Positions 24,988-32,435 of a DNA stretch of 37,053 nt are shown in pieces. Under the pieces are notes generated by a model. That model had not been told where the DNA came from, did not search any database, and saw nothing but the letters and a program-made list of their open reading frames with translations. Position 1 is the first letter of the stretch. Every line of letters begins with the position of its first letter. The DNA is from Acidobacteriaceae bacterium (GTDB lineage Bacteria; Acidobacteriota; Terriglobia; Terriglobales; Acidobacteriaceae): the NCBI GenBank assembly GCA_003170825.1, contig PMYL01000035.1:1-37053 (forward strand), written 5' to 3'. A program made the translations under genes and the position numbers.

Positions 24988-26009
24988 GCGCGGCCTCCTG
25001 GTTCTGTCGCAAGCAGCGCGCGCTCGACGACCGCCATGCGGATGGCTACCCCATTCCGCACCTGCTCCAGGATCACCGACTGCGGCCCGTCGGCCACGCC
25101 GGCCGTTACCTCAAGGCCGCGAATGATGGGTCCCGGATGCATCACGATTGCCGCAGGCGCGTGCGCGGCCAGCCGTAGGCCGGTGAGCTGGTAGTTGGCC
25201 TTGTACTCGTCCAGATCCAGTTGCAGGCCGGCCAGCCGTTCGGCCTGGATGCGCAGCATCATGACCGCCTGAGACTGGCGGAGCGCGGCCTCGAAGTCCC
25301 GCTCAATGGCGATGCCTGGCCCGGCCTGGGCCGCCAGCTCCGGCAGCAGTTCTTTGGGGCCGCAGAGCAGCACGCGCGCGCCCAGCCGGGGCAGCAGCAG
25401 CATGTTGGAGCGGGCCACGCGGCTGTGCAGAATGTCGCCCACGATGCTGACGGTGACGCCGGCCAGGGTTTCGGAGGTTACAGCCTCAACGCCCGGCCGC
25501 AGGTGCGCCAGGATGGTGCGCAGGTCGAGCAGCGCCTGGGTGGGATGCTCGTGCATACCGTCGCCGGCGTTGAGCACCGGCAGACGGGTCTCGGCCTCCA
25601 GCAGCCAGGCCGCGCCGGAGGAGTTATGGCGCAGAATAATGGTTTCCGCGCCCAAGGCCCGCAGCGTCAGGCCGGTATCTTTCAGCGTTTCGCCCTTCTC
25701 GATACTCGAGGAAAGGCTGGAAACCAGCGTGGTGTCGGCGCCCAACCCCTTGGCGGCCAGCTCAAAGCTGGTGCGGGTGCGCGTGGAGGACTCGTAGAAG
25801 AGCAGCGCCACGCGGCGCTTGGCCAGAATGCGATCCCGGACCAGCGGGTCCTGGTTTTCGAGAGCCGTCGCGCGGGCGAGGATATGGCTCACGCCCTCCA
25901 GGCTCAGGTCAGAGGCCGAAAGCAGCGATCCGGGATGGTAGGGAAACGGCGAGGCGGCGACGGGCGGCGCGTGAAGCAGGCGGCGGGCGGGTGGTGCGGT
26001 TGGGCTCAT
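24984..26009 (-). CDS. pyrB: Aspartate carbamoyltransferase catalytic chain
   Basis: 341 residues; usual 300-315, the extra being an Ala/Pro-rich N-terminus of about 25 residues. Condenses aspartate and carbamoyl phosphate. Seen: carbamoyl-phosphate loop FYESSTRTRTSF (72-82), DGMHEHPTQALLD, IVGDILHSRVARS and HPGPIIRG (commonly HPGPMNRG, so two substitutions at a loop contacting aspartate). No regulatory chain (pyrI) is present; the adjacent pyrC suggests an ATCase-DHOase complex. ATG 26009 is preceded by AGAGG at 10 nt, part of which pairs in the upstream hairpin. A later in-frame start before the FPYHPGSLL stretch cannot be excluded. Confidence 0.96.
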   Translation of the reverse strand: MSPTAPPARRLLHAPPVAASPFPYHPGSLLSASDLSLEGVSHILARATALENQDPLVRDRILAKRRVALLFYESSTRTRTSFELAAKGLGADTTLVSSLSSSIEKGETLKDTGLTLRALGAETIILRHNSSGAAWLLEAETRLPVLNAGDGMHEHPTQALLDLRTILAHLRPGVEAVTSETLAGVTVSIVGDILHSRVARSNMLLLPRLGARVLLCGPKELLPELAAQAGPGIAIERDFEAALRQSQAVMMLRIQAERLAGLQLDLDEYKANYQLTGLRLAAHAPAAIVMHPGPIIRGLEVTAGVADGPQSVILEQVRNGVAIRMAVVERALLATEPGGRA

Positions 26010-26021
26010 TATGTCTCAGCC

Positions 26022-26059
26022 TCTAGCTTCCAGCTCCTAGCCTCCAGCTAAAAGCTAGA
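26022..26059 (-). promoter_or_regulatory. 14-bp RNA hairpin in the pyrR-pyrB intergenic region
   Basis: On the transcript, TCTAGCTTTTAGCT pairs with AGCTGGAAGCTAGA (12 Watson-Crick pairs and two adjacent U-G) around loop GGAGGCTAGG. The 3' end of the stem takes up the first bases of AGAGG (26024-26020), the likely pyrB ribosome site. The loop contains GAGGCU, matching part of the PyrR-binding consensus, but the UCC half is missing. It could be a PyrR- or pyrimidine-responsive translational switch, or merely a TAGCTTC-type heptamer repeat. Confidence 0.5.
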
Positions 26060-26074
26060 AGCTACGTTTCTTCC

Positions 26075-26644
26075 TTAATCCACGCGCTCGACCAGCAGCA
26101 CCTGGTCTTCGTTGTCTACCTCATGGAACTTCACTTCAATGATCTCGCGGCTGCTGGTGGGCACACGTTTGCCGATGTACGTGGCCTCGATGGGCAGTTC
26201 GCGATGGCCGCGGTCGATGAGCACGGCCAGTTGCACGCGGCGCGGACGGCCGTGGTCGAAGAGCGCATCCAGTGCGGCCCTTATCGTGCGGCCGGTGTAG
26301 AGCACATCGTCGCAGAGCACCACGTCGCGGCCGTTCACATCACAGCCGATGGCCCCTGACGTGACCACCGGACGCACACCGGTTGTGGACAGATCGTCGC
26401 GGTAGAACTGGATGTCGAGCATTCCCGTATCGACGGGGCGTTTCTCGATGCCGGAGATCAGTTTGCCCAGCCGCTCGGCCAGCGGAATGCCGCGCCGCTT
26501 GATGCCTACCAGCGCCAGGTCTTCGCTGCCGTTGCTTTTTTCAACAATTTCGTGGGCCACGCGCACCAGGGTGCGCTCAATCTCCGAGGCGGACATCAGC
26601 CTGCCTTTCACGCGGAGGTTGGGTTTGTCTTGGGCTTCGCTCAT
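26075..26644 (-). CDS. pyrR: Bifunctional pyr operon regulator / uracil phosphoribosyltransferase PyrR
   Basis: 189 residues, family size about 180. In Gram-positives PyrR binds pyr mRNA in response to UMP/UTP and also makes UMP from uracil and PRPP. Seen: type I phosphoribosyltransferase fold with the PRPP loop VVLCDDVLYTGRT (108-120), the RRGIPLAERL substrate segment, and MLDIQFYRDDLS, a PyrR-characteristic stretch. It is the promoter-proximal gene of pyrR-pyrB-pyrC (65 bp before pyrB). ATG 26644 has GAGAGG 6 nt upstream. Whether it regulates by RNA binding in this organism cannot be told; the hairpin before pyrB is a candidate target. Confidence 0.96.
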   Translation of the reverse strand: MSEAQDKPNLRVKGRLMSASEIERTLVRVAHEIVEKSNGSEDLALVGIKRRGIPLAERLGKLISGIEKRPVDTGMLDIQFYRDDLSTTGVRPVVTSGAIGCDVNGRDVVLCDDVLYTGRTIRAALDALFDHGRPRRVQLAVLIDRGHRELPIEATYIGKRVPTSSREIIEVKFHEVDNEDQVLLVERVD

Positions 26645-26689
26645 CGATGGCCTCTCGCTGCTTGTCTGTCAACGCCTGTCTCTCGAGGG

Positions 26690-26719
26690 ATGATACGAGG
26701 GGTTGCCGCCCCAGAGCAA
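26690..26719 (-). promoter_or_regulatory. Promoter of the pyrR-pyrB-pyrC operon
   Basis: Minus-strand TTGCTC (26719-26714), 18-nt spacer, TATCAT (26695-26690). Predicted start near 26683, giving a leader of about 39 nt with GAGAGG before pyrR. This is one of few recognisable -35/-10 pairs in the window. Confidence 0.5.
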
Positions 26720-26797
26720 GTTGTGGAGAAGTGGGACTGAATACAGGGACTTGGGCTGGGCCGAAAAGGGGGCGATTGCGCGGCCGGGAAGCGCAGC

Positions 26798-27475
26798 CTA
26801 GACCTCGGGTCTGCGGGTGCGGGCCAGCAAGCGCGCTCCCAGCGCGCCGCCGGCGACGGCAAAGAGAAGCAGGAAAACCGAATTGAAGGCAAAGCCGAAG
26901 GCAACAAAGCCGGCGTGGCCCCACGGTGACAGCATCCAGGCCTTTTGGGCCTGCATTTGCGCTGCGTCCCCCAGGCCCATCTGCGCGGTCAACTGCTGGC
27001 TAGCCTCGACGTAGGCCTTCCACGCGGCATCGATCTGGCTGGATTGGTGAAGGACAAACCGCTGAACGAAGAGCTGGCCGCTACTTACGCCAAATGCCAG
27101 CCAGCAGGCCAGCAGGCCGGTGACCAGGCCGATGCGGGCGCCGGCTCCTACGGTGATCCACGCCGGCCGCTGGCCGCGCATGTAGAGCACCACAGCCCAC
27201 GCCGCTGCCGCAGCCATCCAAAGCATCCCCAGGCGCCCCGCCTCCGAAGCCTCGCTCGACAGCAGTCCGGCGGGAACCGCCAGCAGCAGAGCCGCACGCA
27301 AGGCCGGCTTCCAATCGACGGTGCTTGCATCCCGCACTCCCTCGTTCCCCCGCTCCTGCTGGGCTTGTCCGGGGACGCCTTCCGCGGAGTAGACCAGTTG
27401 GGGCAGACCGCAGGCGGGGCAGTAGCAGTTGTCGGCCTGGACGGTCTGGTGGCAGCGATTGCAGGTAATCTCCAT
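26798..27475 (-). CDS. Zinc-ribbon membrane protein
   Basis: 225 residues. The N-terminus is a zinc ribbon, C5-N-R-C8 and C19-P-A-C22 (CxxC-N10-CxxC). A charged linker follows, then four transmembrane helices: about 60-80 (LLLAVPAGLLSS), 83-97 (LGMLWMAAAAAWAVVLYM), 115-130 and 190-217 (FVAFGFAFNSVFLLLFAVAGG). The layout (zinc ribbon plus a small membrane domain) is common in uncharacterised bacterial proteins; function unknown. It begins 12 bp after the cmk stop, so is co-transcribed at the end of the mutL-basic protein-cmk cluster. Its stop overlaps a small AGACC/GGTCT dyad. Confidence 0.78.
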   Translation of the reverse strand: MEITCNRCHQTVQADNCYCPACGLPQLVYSAEGVPGQAQQERGNEGVRDASTVDWKPALRAALLLAVPAGLLSSEASEAGRLGMLWMAAAAAWAVVLYMRGQRPAWITVGAGARIGLVTGLLACWLAFGVSSGQLFVQRFVLHQSSQIDAAWKAYVEASQQLTAQMGLGDAAQMQAQKAWMLSPWGHAGFVAFGFAFNSVFLLLFAVAGGALGARLLARTRRPEV

Positions 27476-27487
27476 ACTTCTAAGAGC

Positions 27488-28219
27488 CTATAGCATTTCC
27501 CCGCGGTGTGGCTGGTTCAACTGCGCCGCAACGATGGCCTCAGCCGCTTCGACAGCCTGTTCCAGCGTCATGTGGGTCGAGTCCAGCAGAACGGCGTCCG
27601 GCGCAGGTTTGAGCGGCGAATCGGCGCGGTTGCGGTCCCGTTCGTCGCGGGCGCGCAGGTCGCGGATGACCTCTTCCGGCTGCACGGCGGCCGCGGGGCC
27701 AAGCTGGTCGAAACGGCGCAGGCCCCGCACCTCGGGAGCCGCGTCCAGGAAGATCTTGACCTCGGCATGGGGAAAAACGACGGTGCCGATGTCGCGGCCC
27801 TCCATCACCACCCCGCCCCCGGCGCCCAGTTGCTGTTGCAGGCGGACCATCCAGGCGCGAACGGCAGGAAAAACGCTGACCCGCGAGGCTGCGTCCGTGA
27901 CAATTTGATTGCGGAGCAGGCCGGTCACGTCTTCGCCGTCGAGCAGAACGCGATTTTCCTCTTCGCCGGGCTCGAGACGGATGGTGGTTTCGGCGGCAAG
28001 GCGTACCAAGCCGAAACTCTCGTCCAAAGGGAGTTCCGCGCGAAGCGCCTTCAGCGCGAAGGCGCGGTACATGGCGCCGGTCTCCAGATTGAGCAGGCCA
28101 AAATGCCGGGCCAGATGGCGGGCTATTGTGCTCTTTCCCGCGCCGGCCGGACCATCAATGGCGACGATGATCTTCAGGCCAGGCTCAAAGGAGCGCAAGG
28201 AGCTTTCTTCCGCACTCAT
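27488..28219 (-). CDS. cmk: Cytidylate kinase
   Basis: 243 residues, slightly above the usual 220-230. Phosphorylates CMP/dCMP. P-loop IDGPAGAGKST (21-31), LNLETGAMYRA substrate segment, VVMEGRDIGTVVFPHAEVKIFLDA, and LRARDERDRNRADSPLKPAPDAVLLDST, given here in pieces (RDERDRNRADSPLK is the lid and CMP-contact motif). ATG 28219 overlaps the stop of the upstream gene by 4 nt (ATGA), giving translational coupling. The Gly-rich QQLGAGGGVVMEGRD is normal for the family. Pyrimidine nucleotide metabolism links it loosely to the neighbouring pyr operon on the same strand, which has its own promoter. Confidence 0.97.
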   Translation of the reverse strand: MSAEESSLRSFEPGLKIIVAIDGPAGAGKSTIARHLARHFGLLNLETGAMYRAFALKALRAELPLDESFGLVRLAAETTIRLEPGEEENRVLLDGEDVTGLLRNQIVTDAASRVSVFPAVRAWMVRLQQQLGAGGGVVMEGRDIGTVVFPHAEVKIFLDAAPEVRGLRRFDQLGPAAAVQPEEVIRDLRARDERDRNRADSPLKPAPDAVLLDSTHMTLEQAVEAAEAIVAAQLNQPHRGEML

Positions 28220-29859
28220 CCGCGCTTTTTCGTCTCCTGCTTGGGCCGGGCGGTAAAGCCAAACCGTTTGCTATTCCCCGCCTTTGTGGCCGCCGTCCCG
28301 CCGCGGCGGGACGGTTTGCGGCTGCCGTGGATAAGGCGCGCATCAGGCCGCGAGTCCTTGCGTGGGGCGCTGCCGCTGCGAGGGATACTACTGCTGCGCG
28401 CGGTGGCGCTGGGCTTGGCTGCGGATTTGGCTCCGTTGGCATGGCCGTTGCGCTGGCCCCATGCCGGAGCGGAAGACTTCGTGGTCCGTGTGCCGGAGGC
28501 GCCGTTGGCCGGGCGGGTGGCGCTTCGATTGGATCGCGCGCCATGGGTGGAACCGTTGCCGGCGTGTGCCCCATTGCGCTTGGCCTTGATCTGGGCGCTT
28601 GTGGGAGCATTCGAGCTCCAGCGTGTGCCCGCCGCGGCGGGCCGGGAGCCGTTCGCCTTGTGCGCGCCGGAAGGCCGTGCTGTCGAGGGACGAGCCTCAG
28701 AGCTTGCGCGACGGGCCGGACGGGTGCTGGGGCGGCTACCGGTGGAATTCGCCGCGGCGAACGCCGGTTTGCGATCGCGGGTATGGGTGGCTGGCCGACT
28801 GAAGTGGGGCCGTGCCGCCGCGGACTTGCTTTTGGAAGCAGGCTTGCGCGCCGCGGTCCGGGGAGCATGGGGCTCGGCAGGCTTGCGCGGTTCGATTGAA
28901 GATGGCGAGGCAGGCTTTGGCGCTTTCAGTTCCGGCGCCTCCTCCTCATGGTCCCGCGAGCGCAGGAAGTATGCGGAGGCCGGCATGGAGGAGCTGGTAT
29001 AGAGGGTGGGAGGAGCAGTAAACTCCGGCAGCGTGCCGGCGACATAGAAGTGCGGCGCGTGGCCCAGCGAGAGGGTATGCACCTGGCGGGTGGCCACCAG
29101 GCCGCGGAGCACTTCGCGAATCTTGCTGCGCGCAGTGAGAGGAGCCAGGAACAGCTCGACCTCTTCCATGCTGGCCGCGATGACAGCCTGCAGATAGATG
29201 GAGGCAAGCACGGAAATCGCCGTCACCTGCGAGGTGGAGGCGCCTTCGGCAATGGCTTTTTGATAGCGCGTCCGCAGCAGTTGCCATTGGGCAGGCTGAC
29301 CGGGGGCTGAGACCACCGGAATGATGCGAAGCTGCTGCCAGAGCTCGGTGATGGCGCGCAGAACGGCGCCTTCGGTCACTTCCCGGCCCAGCGCATGCTT
29401 GAGGACAGCAATGGTGGCGTCGCCCGTCTCCAACTGCTTGTACGCCTGAACAGCCAGTTGCGAAACCTGGCGCGAGCCGGTCAGTTGCGGGCTGCGCCGC
29501 CAGTCGCGGTCGCCTCTGAGGGCATACACGTAGGGCAGGACCCAGCCTGCCACTATATAGTCCGGCTGCTCGCCGGGATGTCCCAGCAGGTTCAGCCGCA
29601 CAGCTACGCCATCGGTTTCCAGGCGCACCAGCAACTCTTCGGCTAGGACTATGTGATTAGGATCGGGGGTCGCGTCCCGCCGTCCGGCTACAGCCTCGAC
29701 AAACGAGGGTGCGATGGAAGAGGAAAACTGCCGCCGGGGCAGGAAAAGACACAATCCGGTCTCTTCAATCCACGTCCGGGCATCCTCCAGTGTGAGCGCC
29801 CCGATTCCGTTGTGGCGCAATCTTTCGGCGCGCGATGCTTCCAATTGCTCTGCTGTCAA
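28216..29859 (-). CDS. Protein with folded N-terminal half and a 240-residue basic low-complexity tail
   Basis: 547 residues. Residues about 1-300 look folded: a helical opening (RAERLRHNGIGALTLEDARTWIEETGL in part), VLAEELLVRLETDGVAVRL, and a winged-helix-like region (LGREVTEGAVLRAITELWQQLRIIPVV). There is some likeness to a DNA-repair glycosylase (AlkZ-like) but not enough to assign it. Residues about 305-547 are Ser/Ala/Pro/Arg/Lys/Thr-rich with many RK and SR pairs, like histone H1 or nucleic-acid-binding tails. The start is TTG 29859: AGTGAGG ends 7 nt before it, and no ATG is nearby. It overlaps cmk by 4 nt and follows mutL by 79 bp. Confidence 0.7.
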   Translation of the reverse strand: MTAEQLEASRAERLRHNGIGALTLEDARTWIEETGLCLFLPRRQFSSSIAPSFVEAVAGRRDATPDPNHIVLAEELLVRLETDGVAVRLNLLGHPGEQPDYIVAGWVLPYVYALRGDRDWRRSPQLTGSRQVSQLAVQAYKQLETGDATIAVLKHALGREVTEGAVLRAITELWQQLRIIPVVSAPGQPAQWQLLRTRYQKAIAEGASTSQVTAISVLASIYLQAVIAASMEEVELFLAPLTARSKIREVLRGLVATRQVHTLSLGHAPHFYVAGTLPEFTAPPTLYTSSSMPASAYFLRSRDHEEEAPELKAPKPASPSSIEPRKPAEPHAPRTAARKPASKSKSAAARPHFSRPATHTRDRKPAFAAANSTGSRPSTRPARRASSEARPSTARPSGAHKANGSRPAAAGTRWSSNAPTSAQIKAKRNGAHAGNGSTHGARSNRSATRPANGASGTRTTKSSAPAWGQRNGHANGAKSAAKPSATARSSSIPRSGSAPRKDSRPDARLIHGSRKPSRRGGTAATKAGNSKRFGFTARPKQETKKRG

Positions 29860-29938
29860 AGAAAAACCTCACTTCCAGGCTGGCGTTTGCGCCGGGCTAC
29901 CTCACTCCTGAGAGGAGGGTGGCCACCTTCCAAATGTT

Positions 29939-32020
29939 CTAAATGCGATGGAAGGCCCGCTGGATCTCCTTCCAAGAATACAACAAAGCTATTGGACGTC
30001 CATGCGGGCAACTGGTTGGGTGACTAGTTTTTGCCAACTCTAACAATAACCATTCCATACGAACCGGGTCAAGAGCGGTGTTGACCTTGATGGCAGAATG
30101 GCAGGCGATGGAAGCGGCAATCCGGGTGCGAAGAGCTGTAAGGTCCTCATTCTGCTTGAGTTCTCCTGAGTCGGCGCCGGATTGCTCGATTACCTCGGCC
30201 AACATCCGCTCCAAAGCCGCTCCTTCCAGGCCCACCGGCGCCGCCTTGACCGCAAGTGTTTGTGGGCCAAAGGGTTCCACCTCGAATCCGTTGCGCTCCA
30301 GCTCCTCGGCGATGCGCGCGAAGACCACCATCTGCCAGGGTTTCAGTTCCACCAGCATGGGCATCAGTAACCTCTGGCGCTGCACTTTTTCCACTTGGCG
30401 GTCGCGCAAAATTTTTTCAAAAAGCACCCGTTCGTGTGCAACATGCTGGTCGATGATCCACAGGCCATCGTCGCCGGCAGCCAAAATGAACGACTCGCGC
30501 AACTGCGCCAGCGGGCGGAGCGAGCCCAGGTGGTTCAGGTTGGCTGCGGCCTGCTCGGCCTCGACCTGGGCCGTGGCCATGGCCGTTTCGGCGGCCGGAT
30601 CTGGCGCGTAAGCCATTGCATCGGCGGAACTTGGAGAGCAGCCGTCGGCTGGCGGCGGACCGGCTGGCTGAAAAAGCGCCGCGGCGGCCTCACCCCACGC
30701 CGTTTGATCCCCCCATCCGCCTGGATTGAAGGTCCGGGCATCGAAGGGCAGCTTGCCGGGGACGGATGAAGGCAGCCGCGGGGTCAGTTGGAAGGGCTCG
30801 GCGTCCGCCTGGGCGGCCTGGAACGCCTCCGGATCGGAGTCCGGCAGCGGCGGGAGCGGCGCGGAGTCAGGAGATCCGGGCAGCGGCGAAGCGGCCGGCG
30901 GCATGAGCGAGGGGCTGGCGTCAGGCGCGGTGTGGGCGGCCAGGAATCCGGCGGCGGGACGCGCCTTGATGAGCGCCGTGCGCAGGCTGTCGCGGACAAA
31001 GTCATGCACCATGCTCTGCTGGCGAAAGCGCACCTCGGTCTTGGCGGGGTGGACGTTGACATCGACTTCCTCAGGAGGCATCTCCAGGAATAGAAGCACC
31101 ACCGGGAAACTGGTGGGCGGAATCACGTTGCGATAGGCTTCGGTGATGGCGTGCATGAGCAGCCGGTCACGGATAAGGCGCTTGTTCACAAAGATATAGA
31201 TCGAGTTGCGATTGAGCTTTTGCAGTTCCGGCTTGGAGTAAAAGCCGCTCAGCCGCAGGGCGCCTGGATCGCGGGACGGCTGGGCGGGGTCCCGTTTCCA
31301 GGGGGGCGCCTCGGGCAGGCCGGCGTGGGCGAGCGGGGTCTCGGCGGCCACAGGCAGCAACTGGGCCAGCGTGTCCTTGCCGAAGATCTGGTAGATGCGC
31401 TCGGCGGTCCGCGCAACGGGCGGCGCGGAGACGATGGTGTGCGTGGCGGAGACCAGTTCGAAGTGCTTTTCCGGGTGGGCCAGGGCGTAGTGGGTCACCA
31501 GCGCGGTGACGTGGGCCAGCTCGGTGGACTCGGCGCGAAGGAATTTACGCCGGGCGGGGGTGTTGAAGAAGAGATCGGCGACGGCCAGGGTGGTTCCTCG
31601 GGGCAAGGCAGCGTCTTCGACGTGGAGGATTTTGCCGCCGGCGATTTCGATGCGGGTTCCGCTTGCTTCTTCGCCTGAAGCCGTTTCAAGCGTCACGCGG
31701 GCTACCGAGGCAATGGACGGCAGCGCCTCCCCTCTGAAACCCAAGGTGGCGATGGAGAGCAGATCGTCCACGGTGCGCAGTTTGGAGGTGGCGTGGCGCT
31801 CGAAAGCCAGCAGGGCATCGTCGCGGCTCATGCCCTGACCATCGTCGGTAACGCGGATGAGCCGCCGCCCGCCTGCCTCCACCTCGACGCGGATGCGGGT
31901 GGCTCCGGCGTCCAGAGCGTTTTCCAGCAGTTCCTTGACCACGGAGGCCGGCCGGTCCACCACCTCGCCGGCGGCGATCTGGTTGGCAACCTGGTCGGGA
32001 AGAATGCGTATGCGGCCCAT
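29939..32020 (-). CDS. mutL: DNA mismatch repair protein MutL (endonuclease type)
   Basis: 693 residues. N-terminal GHKL ATPase: E33/N37 in VVKELLENALDAGA, DDGQGM (about 59-64), TLGFRGEALPS (92-102), and the transducer domain with IYIFVNKRLIRD and DVNVHPAKTEVRF. A Pro/Ala-rich linker of about 130 residues follows. The C-terminal dimerisation and nuclease domain has DQHVAHERVLFE, the DQHA-x2-E-x4-E metal site with Val in place of the Ala, then ACHSAIK and CPHGRP, so nicking activity is expected, as in species without MutH. The last residues (WKEIQRAFHRI) are complete. ATG 32020 has no strong ribosome site; TACCCT 8 nt upstream is a weak -10 candidate. First gene of a minus-strand cluster. Confidence 0.96.
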   Translation of the reverse strand: MGRIRILPDQVANQIAAGEVVDRPASVVKELLENALDAGATRIRVEVEAGGRRLIRVTDDGQGMSRDDALLAFERHATSKLRTVDDLLSIATLGFRGEALPSIASVARVTLETASGEEASGTRIEIAGGKILHVEDAALPRGTTLAVADLFFNTPARRKFLRAESTELAHVTALVTHYALAHPEKHFELVSATHTIVSAPPVARTAERIYQIFGKDTLAQLLPVAAETPLAHAGLPEAPPWKRDPAQPSRDPGALRLSGFYSKPELQKLNRNSIYIFVNKRLIRDRLLMHAITEAYRNVIPPTSFPVVLLFLEMPPEEVDVNVHPAKTEVRFRQQSMVHDFVRDSLRTALIKARPAAGFLAAHTAPDASPSLMPPAASPLPGSPDSAPLPPLPDSDPEAFQAAQADAEPFQLTPRLPSSVPGKLPFDARTFNPGGWGDQTAWGEAAAALFQPAGPPPADGCSPSSADAMAYAPDPAAETAMATAQVEAEQAAANLNHLGSLRPLAQLRESFILAAGDDGLWIIDQHVAHERVLFEKILRDRQVEKVQRQRLLMPMLVELKPWQMVVFARIAEELERNGFEVEPFGPQTLAVKAAPVGLEGAALERMLAEVIEQSGADSGELKQNEDLTALRTRIAASIACHSAIKVNTALDPVRMEWLLLELAKTSHPTSCPHGRPIALLYSWKEIQRAFHRI

Positions 32021-32082
32021 AAGCCCTTAGGGTAACGCAGGGAAGTGTAGACGGGGTCCGTTGAAAACATGGCACAAATGCG

Positions 32083-32106
32083 GAATGCCGCCCAGCGGCG
32101 GCATTC
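32083..32106 (-). terminator. Hairpin downstream of the small membrane protein gene
   Basis: GAATGCCGCC-N4-GGCGGCATTC: perfect 10-bp stem. On the minus strand the loop is GCTG and it is followed by CGCATTTGTG, a weak U-tract. It lies 26 nt past the stop at 32132 and before the mutL start, so is most likely the 3' end of that gene. Confidence 0.55.
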
Positions 32107-32131
32107 TGAGGTTTTCCCGAGGGCTGCGGCG

Positions 32132-32353
32132 CTAGATGCCCATGCCGAACTCGCTGGCGTGGCGTTCGCCGGCGTTGGCGTAGAAGTCGTAGGGGGTGCG
32201 GCGCTTGAACTTGTAGCGGCTGCGGATTACGGCGCCGACGTAGATGCCCAGCGCGGCCACGGCAATTCCCACGGAGAACCAGCCAATCACGCACAAGGCG
32301 CATCTCTCTTTCGTCTCTTCCGCGGGCGCGAGGGTTTCGTGTTCAGTGGACAT
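32132..32353 (-). CDS. Small single-span membrane protein, hypothetical
   Basis: 73 residues. One transmembrane helix (about 22-43, CVIGWFSVGIAVAALGIYVGAVI) between an acidic N-terminus (TEHETLAPAEETKE) and a basic tail (RSRYKFKRRTPYDFY), so the N-terminus is outside and the C-terminus inside. ATG 32353 has a strong AGGAGG 9 nt upstream, with TATTAT as a possible -10 further up; the 90-residue version from 32404 would pass through that leader. Function unknown; possibly a membrane-protein subunit or adaptor. Separate unit from mutL, with its own hairpin at the 3' end. Confidence 0.7.
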   Translation of the reverse strand: MSTEHETLAPAEETKERCALCVIGWFSVGIAVAALGIYVGAVIRSRYKFKRRTPYDFYANAGERHASEFGMGI

Positions 32354-32435
32354 GGGCGGCAGCCTCCTGCTGGCATAATACCGCAGTTTTGGCTCTGTTG
32401 GCACGATAAGCCGGCTTGAATCCGCAGGGTTTTGT

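Noticed and set aside
26645..26690. A PyrR-binding site in the pyrR leader (AGCAGCGAGAGGCC)
   Set aside because: It agrees with the consensus at about 10 of 14 positions, mostly in the half that is also a ribosome site, and I found no supporting stem. Not strong enough to list.
27506..29002. A 498-codon plus-strand open frame over cmk and the basic-tail gene
   Set aside because: It is antisense to cmk and to the Ser/Pro/Arg-rich tail; the skewed composition explains the lack of stops.
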